Assembly (NCBI GenBank): GCA_947499715.1
Contig: CANMPL010000001.1
Coordinates: forward strand, 1-64,000
Source of the DNA: an uncultured Paracoccaceae bacterium
GTDB taxonomy: Bacteria > Pseudomonadota > Alphaproteobacteria > Rhodobacterales > Rhodobacteraceae
Length of the DNA stretch: 64,000 nucleotides
Direction: 5' to 3'
A model generated the notes under the pieces. That model was not told the origin of the DNA and did no database searches. It saw only the letters and a list, made by a program, of their open reading frames with translations. A program made the position numbers and the translations under genes. This document shows, piece by piece, positions 1-7,606 of this stretch (position 1 is the first letter of the stretch; every line of letters starts with the position of its first letter).

Positions 1-158
1 ATGACTGCTTCTGACAAATGCACAAATCAGATCAAAAATGTCTTGCTATGCAGGAGCCATCCACACATGCCGTTCGCCGCGGGTGCGCCAATGACAGCTT
101 AGGCGATTTGGTGAAACGTGGTAGTGTCGCGCTTCACCAGTTGGAAAAGTTGACTGTC

Positions 159-992
159 ATGAAGAACGATAAGAGGATTTCCACCCACTATCTCCATGGA
201 AACCTGCTCTCTGCGATTCGAGCGGGCCTTGAAAAACAGGGTATTCAGCCTGAAAACACCAGCGTAGAGGATCTTGGCCCTGTAGATGAATTCCACATCG
301 GCGGAAGAGCAGCGAGCATTCATTTTCTAGACCAGCTAAAGATATCGGCGTCCCAATCCATACTTGATATTGGCTGCGGTTTGGGGGGGGCGGCGCGTTT
401 CGCTGCGAAGACTTACGGAGCAAAGATTACTGGGATCGATTTAACATCTGAGTATGTGGAGGTTGGGCAGCGGCTTTGCGAATGGGTCGGTTTGGCAGAC
501 AGCATAACGCTCCAGCAAGGTAGTGCACTTTCACTTCCTTTTGAGGATGCGAGTTTTGACGGCGCATTCATGATGCATGTCGGTATGAACATCGAAGACA
601 AGCATGTTCTGTTTTCTGAGGTGTCCCGTGTTCTGAAATCCGGCGCAAAGTTTGGTATCTACGATATCATGAAGGCTAACGACGAAGAGCTAATCTACCC
701 TGTTCCTTGGGCAACAACACATGAAACAAGCTGGGTTGCAGAGCCCAAAGACTATCGAGTGGAACTCGAAGCTAATGGGTTCGTCGTCGCGGGGGAAAAC
801 AATCGTCACGACTTTGCAATGGATTTCTTCAAGAGAATGATGGCCGCAACCGAAGCCGCTGGAGGACCACCCCCTTTGGGTTTACATGTGCTCATGCAGC
901 AGACCACCGCAGAAAAAATCCGAAATATGGTAGCAAATTTGGCTGCCGGGCGCATTTCACCTATCGAAATGATCGCGATTAAAGACGCCTAG
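159..992 (+). CDS. class I SAM-dependent methyltransferase (type 11-like)
   Basis: A 277-residue cytosolic protein with a Rossmann methyltransferase fold. Motif I (ILDIGCGLGG, about residues 68-77) binds S-adenosylmethionine, an acidic residue follows in GIDLT, and a post-motif II stretch reads FDGAFMMHVGMNI. The general pattern resembles sarcosine/dimethylglycine-type or phosphoethanolamine-type small-molecule methyltransferases, but the substrate cannot be read from the sequence. The ATG at 159 follows a purine-rich GGAAAAG. The frame stays open upstream to base 18, but that extension looks unlike a domain. Base composition is visibly less GC-rich than the genes after it, which suggests different ancestry. 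It stands alone on the plus strand before a minus-strand block. Confidence 0.75.
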   Translation: MKNDKRISTHYLHGNLLSAIRAGLEKQGIQPENTSVEDLGPVDEFHIGGRAASIHFLDQLKISASQSILDIGCGLGGAARFAAKTYGAKITGIDLTSEYVEVGQRLCEWVGLADSITLQQGSALSLPFEDASFDGAFMMHVGMNIEDKHVLFSEVSRVLKSGAKFGIYDIMKANDEELIYPVPWATTHETSWVAEPKDYRVELEANGFVVAGENNRHDFAMDFFKRMMAATEAAGGPPPLGLHVLMQQTTAEKIRNMVANLAAGRISPIEMIAIKDA

Positions 993-1124
993 ACCTTTCG
1001 GCTCTAGCGTTGTGATGAAGCCGGTGGGATCGACATTGACGGCTAGAATAACAGGCATCCGTGCAGCACGCAGCATTGGCCATTTTGGGCTCAAACCCGC
1101 CCCCGGCGGCGGTGACCTTCTGGA

Positions 1125-1442
1125 TCAATACACGTCATCCTCTGTTCCGCGCACGTCAATGCCAAGTGCATCGAGGGCTGTTTCGAGGTGGTCGGCGAGG
1201 TGGGGGGTGCCTTTGAGGTAGTCTTGGGTCGGGGCCGTAGCTTCTTGCCTTGCGGTTTGGATCGCATCGGTGATCTCGGCGGCGTCAAAGGTGCCGCGGC
1301 CGATCCACATCAGGGCCACGAGGCTGGCCTGTTCATCGACGTTCAGCCGGGCGACGAAGCTGTCGAATTCAGGTTCTGCCCGGTCCATTTCGCGAGCGAG
1401 GATGATGACTTCGGCGACTTTGTTCGGGGCGATATCGAGCAT
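1125..1442 (-). CDS. DUF3775 family protein
   Basis: A 105-residue acidic, helical, soluble protein with no signal peptide or membrane segment. The opening LDIAPNKVAEVIILAREMD and the central EQASLVALMWIGRG followed by an AAEI-D-I-AR helix match the DUF3775 family as I remember it from Rhodobacteraceae. Its function is unknown. A strong AGGAGGG ribosome binding site lies just upstream of the ATG at 1442. It sits downstream of the lipid operon on the same strand, but the 78-base gap and its own strong ribosome binding site leave operon membership open. Confidence 0.7.
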   Translation of the reverse strand: MLDIAPNKVAEVIILAREMDRAEPEFDSFVARLNVDEQASLVALMWIGRGTFDAAEITDAIQTARQEATAPTQDYLKGTPHLADHLETALDALGIDVRGTEDDVY

Positions 1443-1520
1443 GGGACCCTCCTGTTTTGCGCTTACAGGTTAGGGTCTCGCGGATGGGCCAGCTTTGATC
1501 TGGCGCAAGGTGGGCGGAGG

Positions 1521-2258
1521 TTAATCGGTGCCGAAGATGCGGTAATACATCCAGTCAGGCATGAACTGCGACCCCCGGAAGAGCCAGGAAAACAGCATCG
1601 GGAACGACTTCTTGAAGGCGTCGTCGTTCATATGGTCAAAGAATTCGTTTGCGGCGTCTTCGGGTGACATGATGAAGGGCATTTTGAAGTCATTCATGTC
1701 GGTAAGCCGGGTCTTGATATAGCCGGGGTTGATCAGCTGGACCTTGATCGGGCTGGTGCGCAGGTCGTATTGCATCGATTCCGCGAGCGACATGAGGCCC
1801 GCCTTGGACGCGGAATAGCCGATAGCACCGGGCAGGCCGCGAAAGCCAGAGAGCGACCCAGTCAAGACGATGTGGCCCGCGTTTCGGGCGACCATTTGAG
1901 GCATCACCTCACCCACCACGCGGGACGCGCCGAGGTAGTTGACCTGCGCCATCATGTCGGCTTTTTCATTGTCCCACTCTTGCGCCTTCATGGGCCAGTA
2001 GACCCCCGCAAGGTAGACCATGCCGTCGATGTCGCCGACCTGAGCTGCGGCCTTTTGCACGCTGGCCATGTTGGTCACGTCAACGGTGACGTAGGACGCG
2101 GTGCCGGGGAGTTCGTCGACGAGTGTTTTCAGGCGGTCCTCGCTCCGGGCTGAGACGATGACCTCTGCGCCTGCGCGTGACAGGGTGTGGGCCACGGCGC
2201 GGCCAAGGCCTTCGCTCGCACCCACAAGCCAGTAGCGTTTGCCTTGCCAGTCTTGCAT
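1521..2258 (-). CDS. SDR family NAD(P)-dependent oxidoreductase, last gene of the RpoE-linked lipid operon
   Basis: A 245-residue short-chain dehydrogenase. The cofactor motif GASEGLG is at about residues 13-19, an active-site serine is in LTGSLSG (around 135-137), and the YSASK catalytic Tyr/Lys motif spans 148-152. The C-terminus is hydrophobic and aromatic (SWLFRGSQFMPDWMYYRIF), consistent with membrane association. The start codon directly abuts the stop of the DUF3833 gene, so it is the fifth coupled cistron. In Rhodobacter sphaeroides an SDR ends the equivalent RpoE-dependent operon (RSP1087-1091, from memory). The substrate is unknown; a modified acyl chain is plausible from context. 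Confidence 0.85.
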   Translation of the reverse strand: MQDWQGKRYWLVGASEGLGRAVAHTLSRAGAEVIVSARSEDRLKTLVDELPGTASYVTVDVTNMASVQKAAAQVGDIDGMVYLAGVYWPMKAQEWDNEKADMMAQVNYLGASRVVGEVMPQMVARNAGHIVLTGSLSGFRGLPGAIGYSASKAGLMSLAESMQYDLRTSPIKVQLINPGYIKTRLTDMNDFKMPFIMSPEDAANEFFDHMNDDAFKKSFPMLFSWLFRGSQFMPDWMYYRIFGTD

Positions 2259-2837
2259 CTATTCGCCGGGCATCGCGCTGCGGGCGTGGGCCGGGCGCAT
2301 CGTGGCGACCAGTTCCGCGACCTGAATGCCGAATTTGCGGAATTGGCTGCGATTCATCACGGTGCCGTTCTGCATCAGATACATCCAATCGGTGGTATCA
2401 AGGATATGACCGCCCGCCTCTTCCGAAAGTTTGATCCGGTAGTTCAGCAGCACGGCAGAGCCGGTTTGCTGGCCAGAGCCTGCGCCGATCACATCGGGTG
2501 CCTCGGCCTTGATGCGGCCATCGTTACCAAGGGTCAGGGTCCATTCACGGTTTTGCACGTTGCCGCTGTCGTAGTGGAACACCTCTTTCATGGTGCAGAC
2601 GTTGCCTTCCCATTGGGCATCAAAATGCGCCACGAAACGAGAGGTCACACGGCCAAGGGGCCCATAGATGACGCCTTCGCATTCAATCGGACCCTGAAAG
2701 GTGTCGCGAATATTGAAGGTTGGGCCATCGACATAGTCGTCCGGCTTCTGCGCCCAGAAGGACACGTAGCGAGACTTGGCGATCAGGCCGATCAGGACCA
2801 GTGCGGCCCCGATCAGAAATGCAGCGAGTGACATCAT
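2259..2837 (-). CDS. DUF3833 family membrane-anchored protein
   Basis: A 192-residue protein with one N-terminal membrane segment (about residues 4-21) and a soluble, lipocalin-like beta-rich domain (repeated TF-I-DTFQGPIECEGVIYG and FVAHFDAQWEGN patterns). This is the DUF3833 family, found beside DUF1365, flavoprotein and SDR genes in clusters for cyclopropane or otherwise modified fatty acids. It has no lipobox cysteine, unlike some relatives. The ATG at 2837 overlaps the stop of the transporter gene as ATGA, which fixes the start. Its role is unknown; binding or carrying a lipid substrate is an inference from the fold and neighbours. Confidence 0.8.
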   Translation of the reverse strand: MMSLAAFLIGAALVLIGLIAKSRYVSFWAQKPDDYVDGPTFNIRDTFQGPIECEGVIYGPLGRVTSRFVAHFDAQWEGNVCTMKEVFHYDSGNVQNREWTLTLGNDGRIKAEAPDVIGAGSGQQTGSAVLLNYRIKLSEEAGGHILDTTDWMYLMQNGTVMNRSQFRKFGIQVAELVATMRPAHARSAMPGE

Positions 2838-4063
2838 GTGTCCTCTAGTTGGGTGGCGACCAGCAGGCCGATTGCCACGAGTTTCAGTACGCATGGCACC
2901 CCGGCGTAAAGGAGTGTCAGCATTGTCAGGGCCGTATCGGGGTTTGTCGCAGCCCCGGCGGTAAATCCGGCCTGTTCCAGCAGCGGTAAAAGCACCACCG
3001 CCGCAAAGGCCAGCGTCATTTTGTTCACCAGCGACCAAAGCCCAAAGCCCTGTCCGCCGTTAGGAGAAACCTGTGCCATGCGTTTTGCGAACATGGCGGG
3101 GAGGAGGGTCAGGTCTGCTCCGATCGTTGCACCACTTAATACGCAGACAATGGCGAATTGGATCTCATCGCCGGTGCCCAAAGTCAGCGTGTAGCCGAAT
3201 GAAAGGACGGCGAGGACCATCGCGGTGAGCAGCGTGGGCTTGGCCCCAAAGCGGGCCGCGAGCCGTGACCACAGCGGTGCAGAGATAGCGGCGGCGAGGA
3301 AAAACAGCACTAATAGTGGGCCTTCCCAACCGATTGCGCCTAAGCGGTCGTCGACGAAGAACAGGAAAAGCGTGGAACTGACGGCGAGCGGGGTGGCGTT
3401 AAAGAGCGCGAGGATCAGGAGGCGTTTGGCGAGCCGGTCGGACAAAATGTCGCGGATCCCCATCGGGCTATTTTCGATCCGGCCTTTCCATTCGGGCCAC
3501 ATGTAAAGGGTGGCCAGTGCCGTGAGGGCGGCAAAGCCATAGGCGAAAGTGGCAAAGGGGTTGTCGGTCATCCCCATCAGAACCGTGGGCACGATGGCCG
3601 CGATACAGACGCCCAGAAGCGCCCCCGTCTCACGCCAGGCCGCAAGGCGAACGTGGCCAGAGGGGGCCGGGCCAGCCTTGGTGATGCCTTGGGCATAGAA
3701 ATTGATGGTCAGAAAGCTGAACGCCGAAAATAGGCCGGTGACGGTGATGGCGAACCACCACAGCGGGTCAATCGGCGGGGCCACGGCAAAAAGGCCGATC
3801 ATCGAGATCGCCAGAAGTGCTGCACCTGCACTGACGGCCAGCGCTTTGCCGCGTGTCAGCCGCTCGCTGACCCAACCAAGGGCGGGGTCCTGCACAACGT
3901 CGATCAGGCGCAGGACAAAGAGGACACCACCAAGTGCTGTGAGGCTGACACCGTAGGTTTCGGCGTAATAGGCCGGGGCGTAGATGTAGATCGGCAGCCC
4001 TGCGGCGCTGATGATGGCGGCGAAAAGGGAATAGGCTGGCAGGCGGTCGCGCAGGGCGCTCAC
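2834..4063 (-). CDS. MFS/GPH-type transporter of the RpoE-linked lipid operon
   Basis: A 409-residue polytopic inner-membrane protein with about 12 hydrophobic helices. It opens with LPAYSLFAAIISAAGLPIY and has the loop motif DVVQDPALGWVSERLTRGKA typical of the glycoside-pentoside-hexuronide:cation symporter branch of the major facilitator superfamily. The start is GTG at 4063, overlapping the DUF1365 stop as GTGA; an upstream in-frame ATG at 4123 would lie inside DUF1365 and is less likely. In R. sphaeroides a GPH-type transporter holds the same operon position. The cargo is unknown; movement of a lipid or lipid precursor is possible from context only. Confidence 0.85.
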   Translation of the reverse strand: MSALRDRLPAYSLFAAIISAAGLPIYIYAPAYYAETYGVSLTALGGVLFVLRLIDVVQDPALGWVSERLTRGKALAVSAGAALLAISMIGLFAVAPPIDPLWWFAITVTGLFSAFSFLTINFYAQGITKAGPAPSGHVRLAAWRETGALLGVCIAAIVPTVLMGMTDNPFATFAYGFAALTALATLYMWPEWKGRIENSPMGIRDILSDRLAKRLLILALFNATPLAVSSTLFLFFVDDRLGAIGWEGPLLVLFFLAAAISAPLWSRLAARFGAKPTLLTAMVLAVLSFGYTLTLGTGDEIQFAIVCVLSGATIGADLTLLPAMFAKRMAQVSPNGGQGFGLWSLVNKMTLAFAAVVLLPLLEQAGFTAGAATNPDTALTMLTLLYAGVPCVLKLVAIGLLVATQLEDT

Positions 4064-4815
4064 CGGGTGACCTCTTTGCTTGGCGGGGCGGGTTGGCTGC
4101 GGAAAGTGGCCCCTTTCCACCACAGCTTAATCGCTTGCCAATGGATCAGCGTCAGAACCCGGCGAGAGCCGAACGGGCGGCGCAGGGCGGCCCAGAGGAT
4201 AGAGGCGTTCGTGAGTGGTGCGCGCGGACCTTTGAGCGTGGCGATCACCCCGCCGTTGCCGCGACTATAATCGATGACGATGTGAATATCCGCTGGAGAA
4301 ATATCAAAACGGAACACATATCCGCCTTCAATTGGCTGAAATGGCGAAACATGCATAATTTTCTGCGCAGCGAGCGTTTCGTCTTTTGTGATCTCGCGCA
4401 GGTCATCATGGGCGCAAAGATAGCTGTGACGGTCGCCAAAGGTATTGGTCACCTCTGCGATGACGCAGCGCAGCACGCCTGTATCATCATGGCAAAGCCA
4501 AAAGGCGACGGGGTTGAAGACATGCCCCAAAAGGCGCGGTTGCGCCAGAAGATCGATGCGGCCTTTGAGCGGGATTTGATGCGCCTGCAAGATGTCGCGG
4601 ACCCATGCCGCCCCCCTGCCCTGTTTTGGCACCCCGCCATGGTCGCTGTCTTGCACAGACATCAGACCGGCGCGGTTGCGGGCAAAGAAACCGGGGTATG
4701 TCAGGTCCGCTTCGGCGTCAAGCAGCACATAGTCGATAGAGTAGCGAAAGGCGTTTTTCACCGCCCCGCGCCGACCGTGGTAGGTCTCTCCTGATATGTG
4801 CTGAACCGCGCTCAC
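4060..4815 (-). CDS. DUF1365 family protein
   Basis: A 251-residue protein of the DUF1365 family, recognised from the sequence near YHGRRGAVKNAFRYSIDYVL and the central VFNPVAFWLCHD and EVTNTFGDRHSYL blocks. DUF1365 genes nearly always accompany a flavin amine-oxidase-like protein and often a cyclopropane-fatty-acid-synthase-like methyltransferase. The biochemical role is not established to my knowledge. The start is GTG at 4815, overlapping the flavoprotein stop as GTGA. It is the second of five coupled cistrons. Confidence 0.85.
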   Translation of the reverse strand: MSAVQHISGETYHGRRGAVKNAFRYSIDYVLLDAEADLTYPGFFARNRAGLMSVQDSDHGGVPKQGRGAAWVRDILQAHQIPLKGRIDLLAQPRLLGHVFNPVAFWLCHDDTGVLRCVIAEVTNTFGDRHSYLCAHDDLREITKDETLAAQKIMHVSPFQPIEGGYVFRFDISPADIHIVIDYSRGNGGVIATLKGPRAPLTNASILWAALRRPFGSRRVLTLIHWQAIKLWWKGATFRSQPAPPSKEVTR

Positions 4816-6107
4816 TCTGCTGCCATCTCAAGCCGTTCCACCGCGTTGAGGGCATGGACAACATCATAGGCCGACGCGATGCCGTCTTCGTGGAAGCCAT
4901 TCTTCATCCATGCACCACAGAACCATGTGCGGTTTGATCCGTTCAAGGCCGCCGCAGTTTTCTGCGCCTCAAGGGCCGCCATATCATATACCGGGTGGCG
5001 CAGGGTGGCGGTGTCCCAGATCAGATCGTCACGGATGGGCCGGGTGGAGTTGAGCGTGACCATAAAGTCGCCGCCTGAGATCGACGGTTGAAGCGAGTTC
5101 ATCCAATAGGTCAGGTCAATCTGGTCGGATTGCTTGCCGCGATCCTCTGTATAGATCCAGGAGGCCCAGACCGATTTGCGCTTTGGCATGACAGAGGTAT
5201 CAGAGTGCAGCACAATGTCGTTGGGCTGATACCGGATCGCGCCAAGCGTCAGGCGTTCGGATGGCGTGGGATCCGACAATAGGGCCAGGGTATCGTCGGA
5301 ATGTGTGGCAAAGATGATCTCATCAAAGCTTTCCCATGCGCCACCTGCTTTGACCTCGACCCCGAGCGGGGTGCGGCGGACGGTTTGAATGGGGGTACCA
5401 AGGCGCAGGTCGACGCCGCGCCGTTCCATATCGGCCCCCAGACGGCTTACATATTCAATGCTGCCACCTTTGACGGTGTACCATTGATGTTGGCCGGTCA
5501 CGCCCAACAGCGCGTGATTGTCGAAGAATCGCAACAGTGCGTAGGCTGGGAAATCCATGATCTGTTCCTTGGGTGTGGACCAGATCGCACCGGAAAACGG
5601 CAAGAGATAGTGATCGCGGAAGAAGACCGAAAGACCGAGTTTTTCCAGCAGGCCGCCGACAGTCAGGCTTTCATCCGCAGCGGCAGCCAGCCCGTGTTTG
5701 TTGAAGTGCAGGATGTCACGGACCATGCGCAGAAACTTCGGGTTCGCGGCGTTCATCCGCTGGGCAAAGAGCGCATCCATCGAGGTCAGCGCGTATTCAA
5801 GGCGACCACCGTCAAAGCTGGCCCCAAAGCTCATCGTGCTTTTTTCAACGGGGACGTCGAGGTGGTCAAAAAGGGCGGTGAGATGCGGGTAATTGGCGTA
5901 ATTGAAGACGATAAAGCCGGTGTCGACCGCCACGTCGCGGTTTGGGCCTGCCATGCGGGTGCGAGCATGTCCGCCAAGGCGGGCCTCGGCCTCGAACAGC
6001 ACCACGCGGTGGTCTTTGGCCAGCATATGCGCGGCCCCCATGCCCGATATACCGGCCCCGATGACGGCCACCTTACGGGGCGCCGCTGCTACGTTTTCAA
6101 ATGGCAT
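4812..6107 (-). CDS. FAD-dependent amine-oxidase-like oxidoreductase, first gene of the RpoE-linked lipid operon
   Basis: A 431-residue flavoprotein. The N-terminal dinucleotide fold has VAVIGAGISG (about residues 13-22), the ribose-binding glutamate in LFEAEARLGGHART, and a C-terminal FAD block (WFCGAWMKNGFHEDGIASA). This is the NAD(P)/FAD-dependent protein family whose genes pair with DUF1365 and are annotated as linked to cyclopropane or unsaturated fatty acids. The R. sphaeroides equivalent belongs to the RpoE regulon, and that gene set has been tied to methylated/furan fatty acid synthesis (from memory). A good AAGGA site precedes the ATG. It heads the operon and is divergent from rpoE. 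Confidence 0.87.
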   Translation of the reverse strand: MPFENVAAAPRKVAVIGAGISGMGAAHMLAKDHRVVLFEAEARLGGHARTRMAGPNRDVAVDTGFIVFNYANYPHLTALFDHLDVPVEKSTMSFGASFDGGRLEYALTSMDALFAQRMNAANPKFLRMVRDILHFNKHGLAAAADESLTVGGLLEKLGLSVFFRDHYLLPFSGAIWSTPKEQIMDFPAYALLRFFDNHALLGVTGQHQWYTVKGGSIEYVSRLGADMERRGVDLRLGTPIQTVRRTPLGVEVKAGGAWESFDEIIFATHSDDTLALLSDPTPSERLTLGAIRYQPNDIVLHSDTSVMPKRKSVWASWIYTEDRGKQSDQIDLTYWMNSLQPSISGGDFMVTLNSTRPIRDDLIWDTATLRHPVYDMAALEAQKTAAALNGSNRTWFCGAWMKNGFHEDGIASAYDVVHALNAVERLEMAAE

Positions 6108-6137
6108 GGAAGGTCCTTATCGCTTTCGTCTTTTGAT

Positions 6138-6167
6138 CTTTTACGGCGCAGGCCATGCGTCGGATGC
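6138..6167 (-). promoter_or_regulatory. possible RpoE-type promoter for the lipid operon
   Basis: On the minus strand GCATCC (6167-6162) is followed by exactly 18 bases and TAAAAG (6143-6138), about 30 bases before the flavoprotein start. Spacing matches the promoter found in front of rpoE, and the CATCC/TA core fits, but the -35 differs at two bases from TGATCC. Support comes from the known RpoE control of this operon in R. sphaeroides. Treat as a candidate. Confidence 0.35.
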
Positions 6168-6194
6168 ATTTGATGAAAAAAACATGAAGTGGTG

Positions 6195-6224
6195 TGATCC
6201 GAAAGAGCTGTTGTCGCGTAGATA
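6195..6224 (+). promoter_or_regulatory. predicted RpoE-dependent autoregulatory promoter of rpoE-chrR
   Basis: TGATCC (6195-6200), an 18-base spacer and TAGATA (6219-6224) match the -35 TGATCC and TA-rich -10 described for ECF11/RpoE promoters of R. sphaeroides. The expected transcription start is near 6231, downstream of the first in-frame ATG at 6229, so that ATG cannot be the translation start of this transcript. This supports the TTG start at 6334 and a leader of about 100 bases. Confidence 0.75.
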
Positions 6225-6333
6225 GGATATGTTGACGCTAGCAAAAGACAGCACAAAACCGGATGCGGCTGTGGCAATGGGGCTATACAGTCCCGAAAAG
6301 CCACGACTTTCCGGCGTTGCGAGGACGAAACGG

Positions 6334-6885
6334 TTGAATCAGACGGATACCGCCAAACGCATGATGTGGGTCGCCCATGTCACAGCGATACGCGACAACG
6401 AAGACCGAGAGGCCTTTGCGGAGCTGTTCGCGCATTTCGCGCCGCGGGTGAAGTCGTTCCTGATGAAGTCAGGTACGAGCCCCGATATGGCCGAGGAATG
6501 CGCGCAGGATGTAATGGCAACGCTGTGGCGCAAGGCCGCGATGTTTGACCCCGCCAAGGCCAGCGTCAGCACTTGGATTTTTACCATCGCGCGGAACCGT
6601 CGGATCGACATTCTGCGCAAGGAACGCCGCCCCGAACCGGAAGAATTACCGTGGGGGCCAGAGGCAGAGCCAAACCAGGAAGACGCGCTGGCGCTGCAAC
6701 AAGAGACAAGCAAACTGGGCGCGGCCTTGGCCGAATTGCCCGAAAAACAGCGGATGCTGATCGAAAAGGCCTACTTCGGAGACCTTTCGCACAGTGAAAT
6801 TGCTGAACAGACAGGGTTGCCACTTGGCACGATCAAATCCCGTATTCGCCTGGCGTTGGAACGCCTGCGCCACGTTATGAAGTGA
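6334..6885 (+). CDS. rpoE: ECF RNA polymerase sigma factor RpoE (ECF11, singlet-oxygen/lipid stress type)
   Basis: A 183-residue group IV sigma factor. Region 2 (about residues 27-95) contains AEECAQDVMATLWRKA and STWIFTIARNRRID; region 4 (about 130-180) contains LPEKQRMLIEKAYFGDLSHSEIA followed by GLPLGTIKSRIRLALERLR. It resembles R. sphaeroides RpoE along its whole length as I recall it. The TTG at 6334 follows GAGGACG and gives the family length, about 181-183 residues. An upstream ATG at 6229 would overlap its own promoter. Released from ChrR under singlet oxygen or related stress, it directs polymerase to TGATCC-type promoters. It is cotranscribed with chrR through a stop/start overlap. 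Confidence 0.92.
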   Translation: MNQTDTAKRMMWVAHVTAIRDNEDREAFAELFAHFAPRVKSFLMKSGTSPDMAEECAQDVMATLWRKAAMFDPAKASVSTWIFTIARNRRIDILRKERRPEPEELPWGPEAEPNQEDALALQQETSKLGAALAELPEKQRMLIEKAYFGDLSHSEIAEQTGLPLGTIKSRIRLALERLRHVMK

Positions 6886-6893
6886 ACATGCAG

Positions 6894-7538
6894 ATGACAG
6901 ATATCAAACACCACCTGACCGACGCCCTGCTGATGGGCTATGCCGCTGGCACCCTGCCCGAGGCGTTTAACCTTGTTGTCGCCACCCATATTAGCATGTG
7001 CGACGACTGCCGCGCAGCGCTTGCCGAATTCGATGCCGTGGGCGGCGAAGTGATGATGGGTGCGGACAGCGCAGAGATGGCCGAAGACAGCCTGACCGCG
7101 ACGTTGAACAAGATCGCCAATGCGCCTGCCGCCACCAAGGTGCGTGCGCAATCAAGCGGGCTGTTCCCGACCCCGTTGCAAGACTACGTGCAGGGCGATG
7201 TAGATGCGGTGAAATGGCGCAAGATTGGCGGCGGCGTGAGCCAGGCCATACTGCCGACCTCCAAGGGCGCAACAGTGCGTCTGCTGCACATCCCCGCAGG
7301 CACGGCGGTGCCCGATCACGGACACCGCGGCACAGAGCTGACCCTCGTGCTGCAAGGCGCATTTGTGGATGAAACCGACCGGTTTGGCGCAGGCGATGTT
7401 GAAGTGGCCAACGAGGACCTTAACCACACACCTGTGGCAGAGGCCGGGATGGATTGCATCTGTCTGGCCGCTACGGATGCACCGCTAAAGTTCAACGGGT
7501 TTTTGCCCCGAATGGTCCAGCGTTTCGTCGGGATCTAG
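6894..7538 (+). CDS. chrR: ChrR-type zinc anti-sigma factor
   Basis: A 214-residue two-domain anti-sigma factor. The N-terminal zinc-binding domain has H7, H32, C36 and C39 (VATHISMCDDC), one residue offset from the known R. sphaeroides ligands. The C-terminal cupin domain carries H142, H144, E148 and H178 (DHGHRGTE and LNHTPVAE). The first domain sequesters RpoE; the cupin is needed for release under singlet oxygen. All ligands are present, so it should be functional. Start choice: ATG at 6894 matches the family N-terminus, and AAGTGA lies about 9 bases before it; GTG at 6882 and ATG at 6888 are alternatives. It overlaps or abuts rpoE, as expected for a coupled pair. Confidence 0.92.
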   Translation: MTDIKHHLTDALLMGYAAGTLPEAFNLVVATHISMCDDCRAALAEFDAVGGEVMMGADSAEMAEDSLTATLNKIANAPAATKVRAQSSGLFPTPLQDYVQGDVDAVKWRKIGGGVSQAILPTSKGATVRLLHIPAGTAVPDHGHRGTELTLVLQGAFVDETDRFGAGDVEVANEDLNHTPVAEAGMDCICLAATDAPLKFNGFLPRMVQRFVGI

Positions 7539-7564
7539 ATCCCCATCACACACAGGCGAGACGC

Positions 7565-7600
7565 AAAAAGCCCCGGGTATGCAACCGGGGCTTTTTATTT
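7565..7600. terminator. bidirectional rho-independent terminator between chrR and the desaturase gene
   Basis: A perfect 12-base-pair stem (7565-7576 with 7585-7596), loop GTATGCAA, with A-run on the left and T-run on the right, so it works on both strands. It lies between two convergent genes. Confidence 0.9.
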
Positions 7601-7606
7601 TGTGCC

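Noticed and set aside
18-158. 47-codon in-frame extension of the first methyltransferase
   Set aside because: No domain similarity, no good ribosome binding site at base 18, and the ATG at 159 has a purine-rich site and a family-like N-terminus.
993-1124. Possible transposase remnant after the methyltransferase (short plus-strand frame)
   Set aside because: No terminal repeats or recognisable transposase motif; the short frames do not resemble any protein I know.
5301-6173. Long plus-strand open frame of 290 codons
   Set aside because: It is antisense to the well-supported flavoprotein gene, has no family motifs, and its codon pattern is that of a shadow frame in GC-rich DNA.
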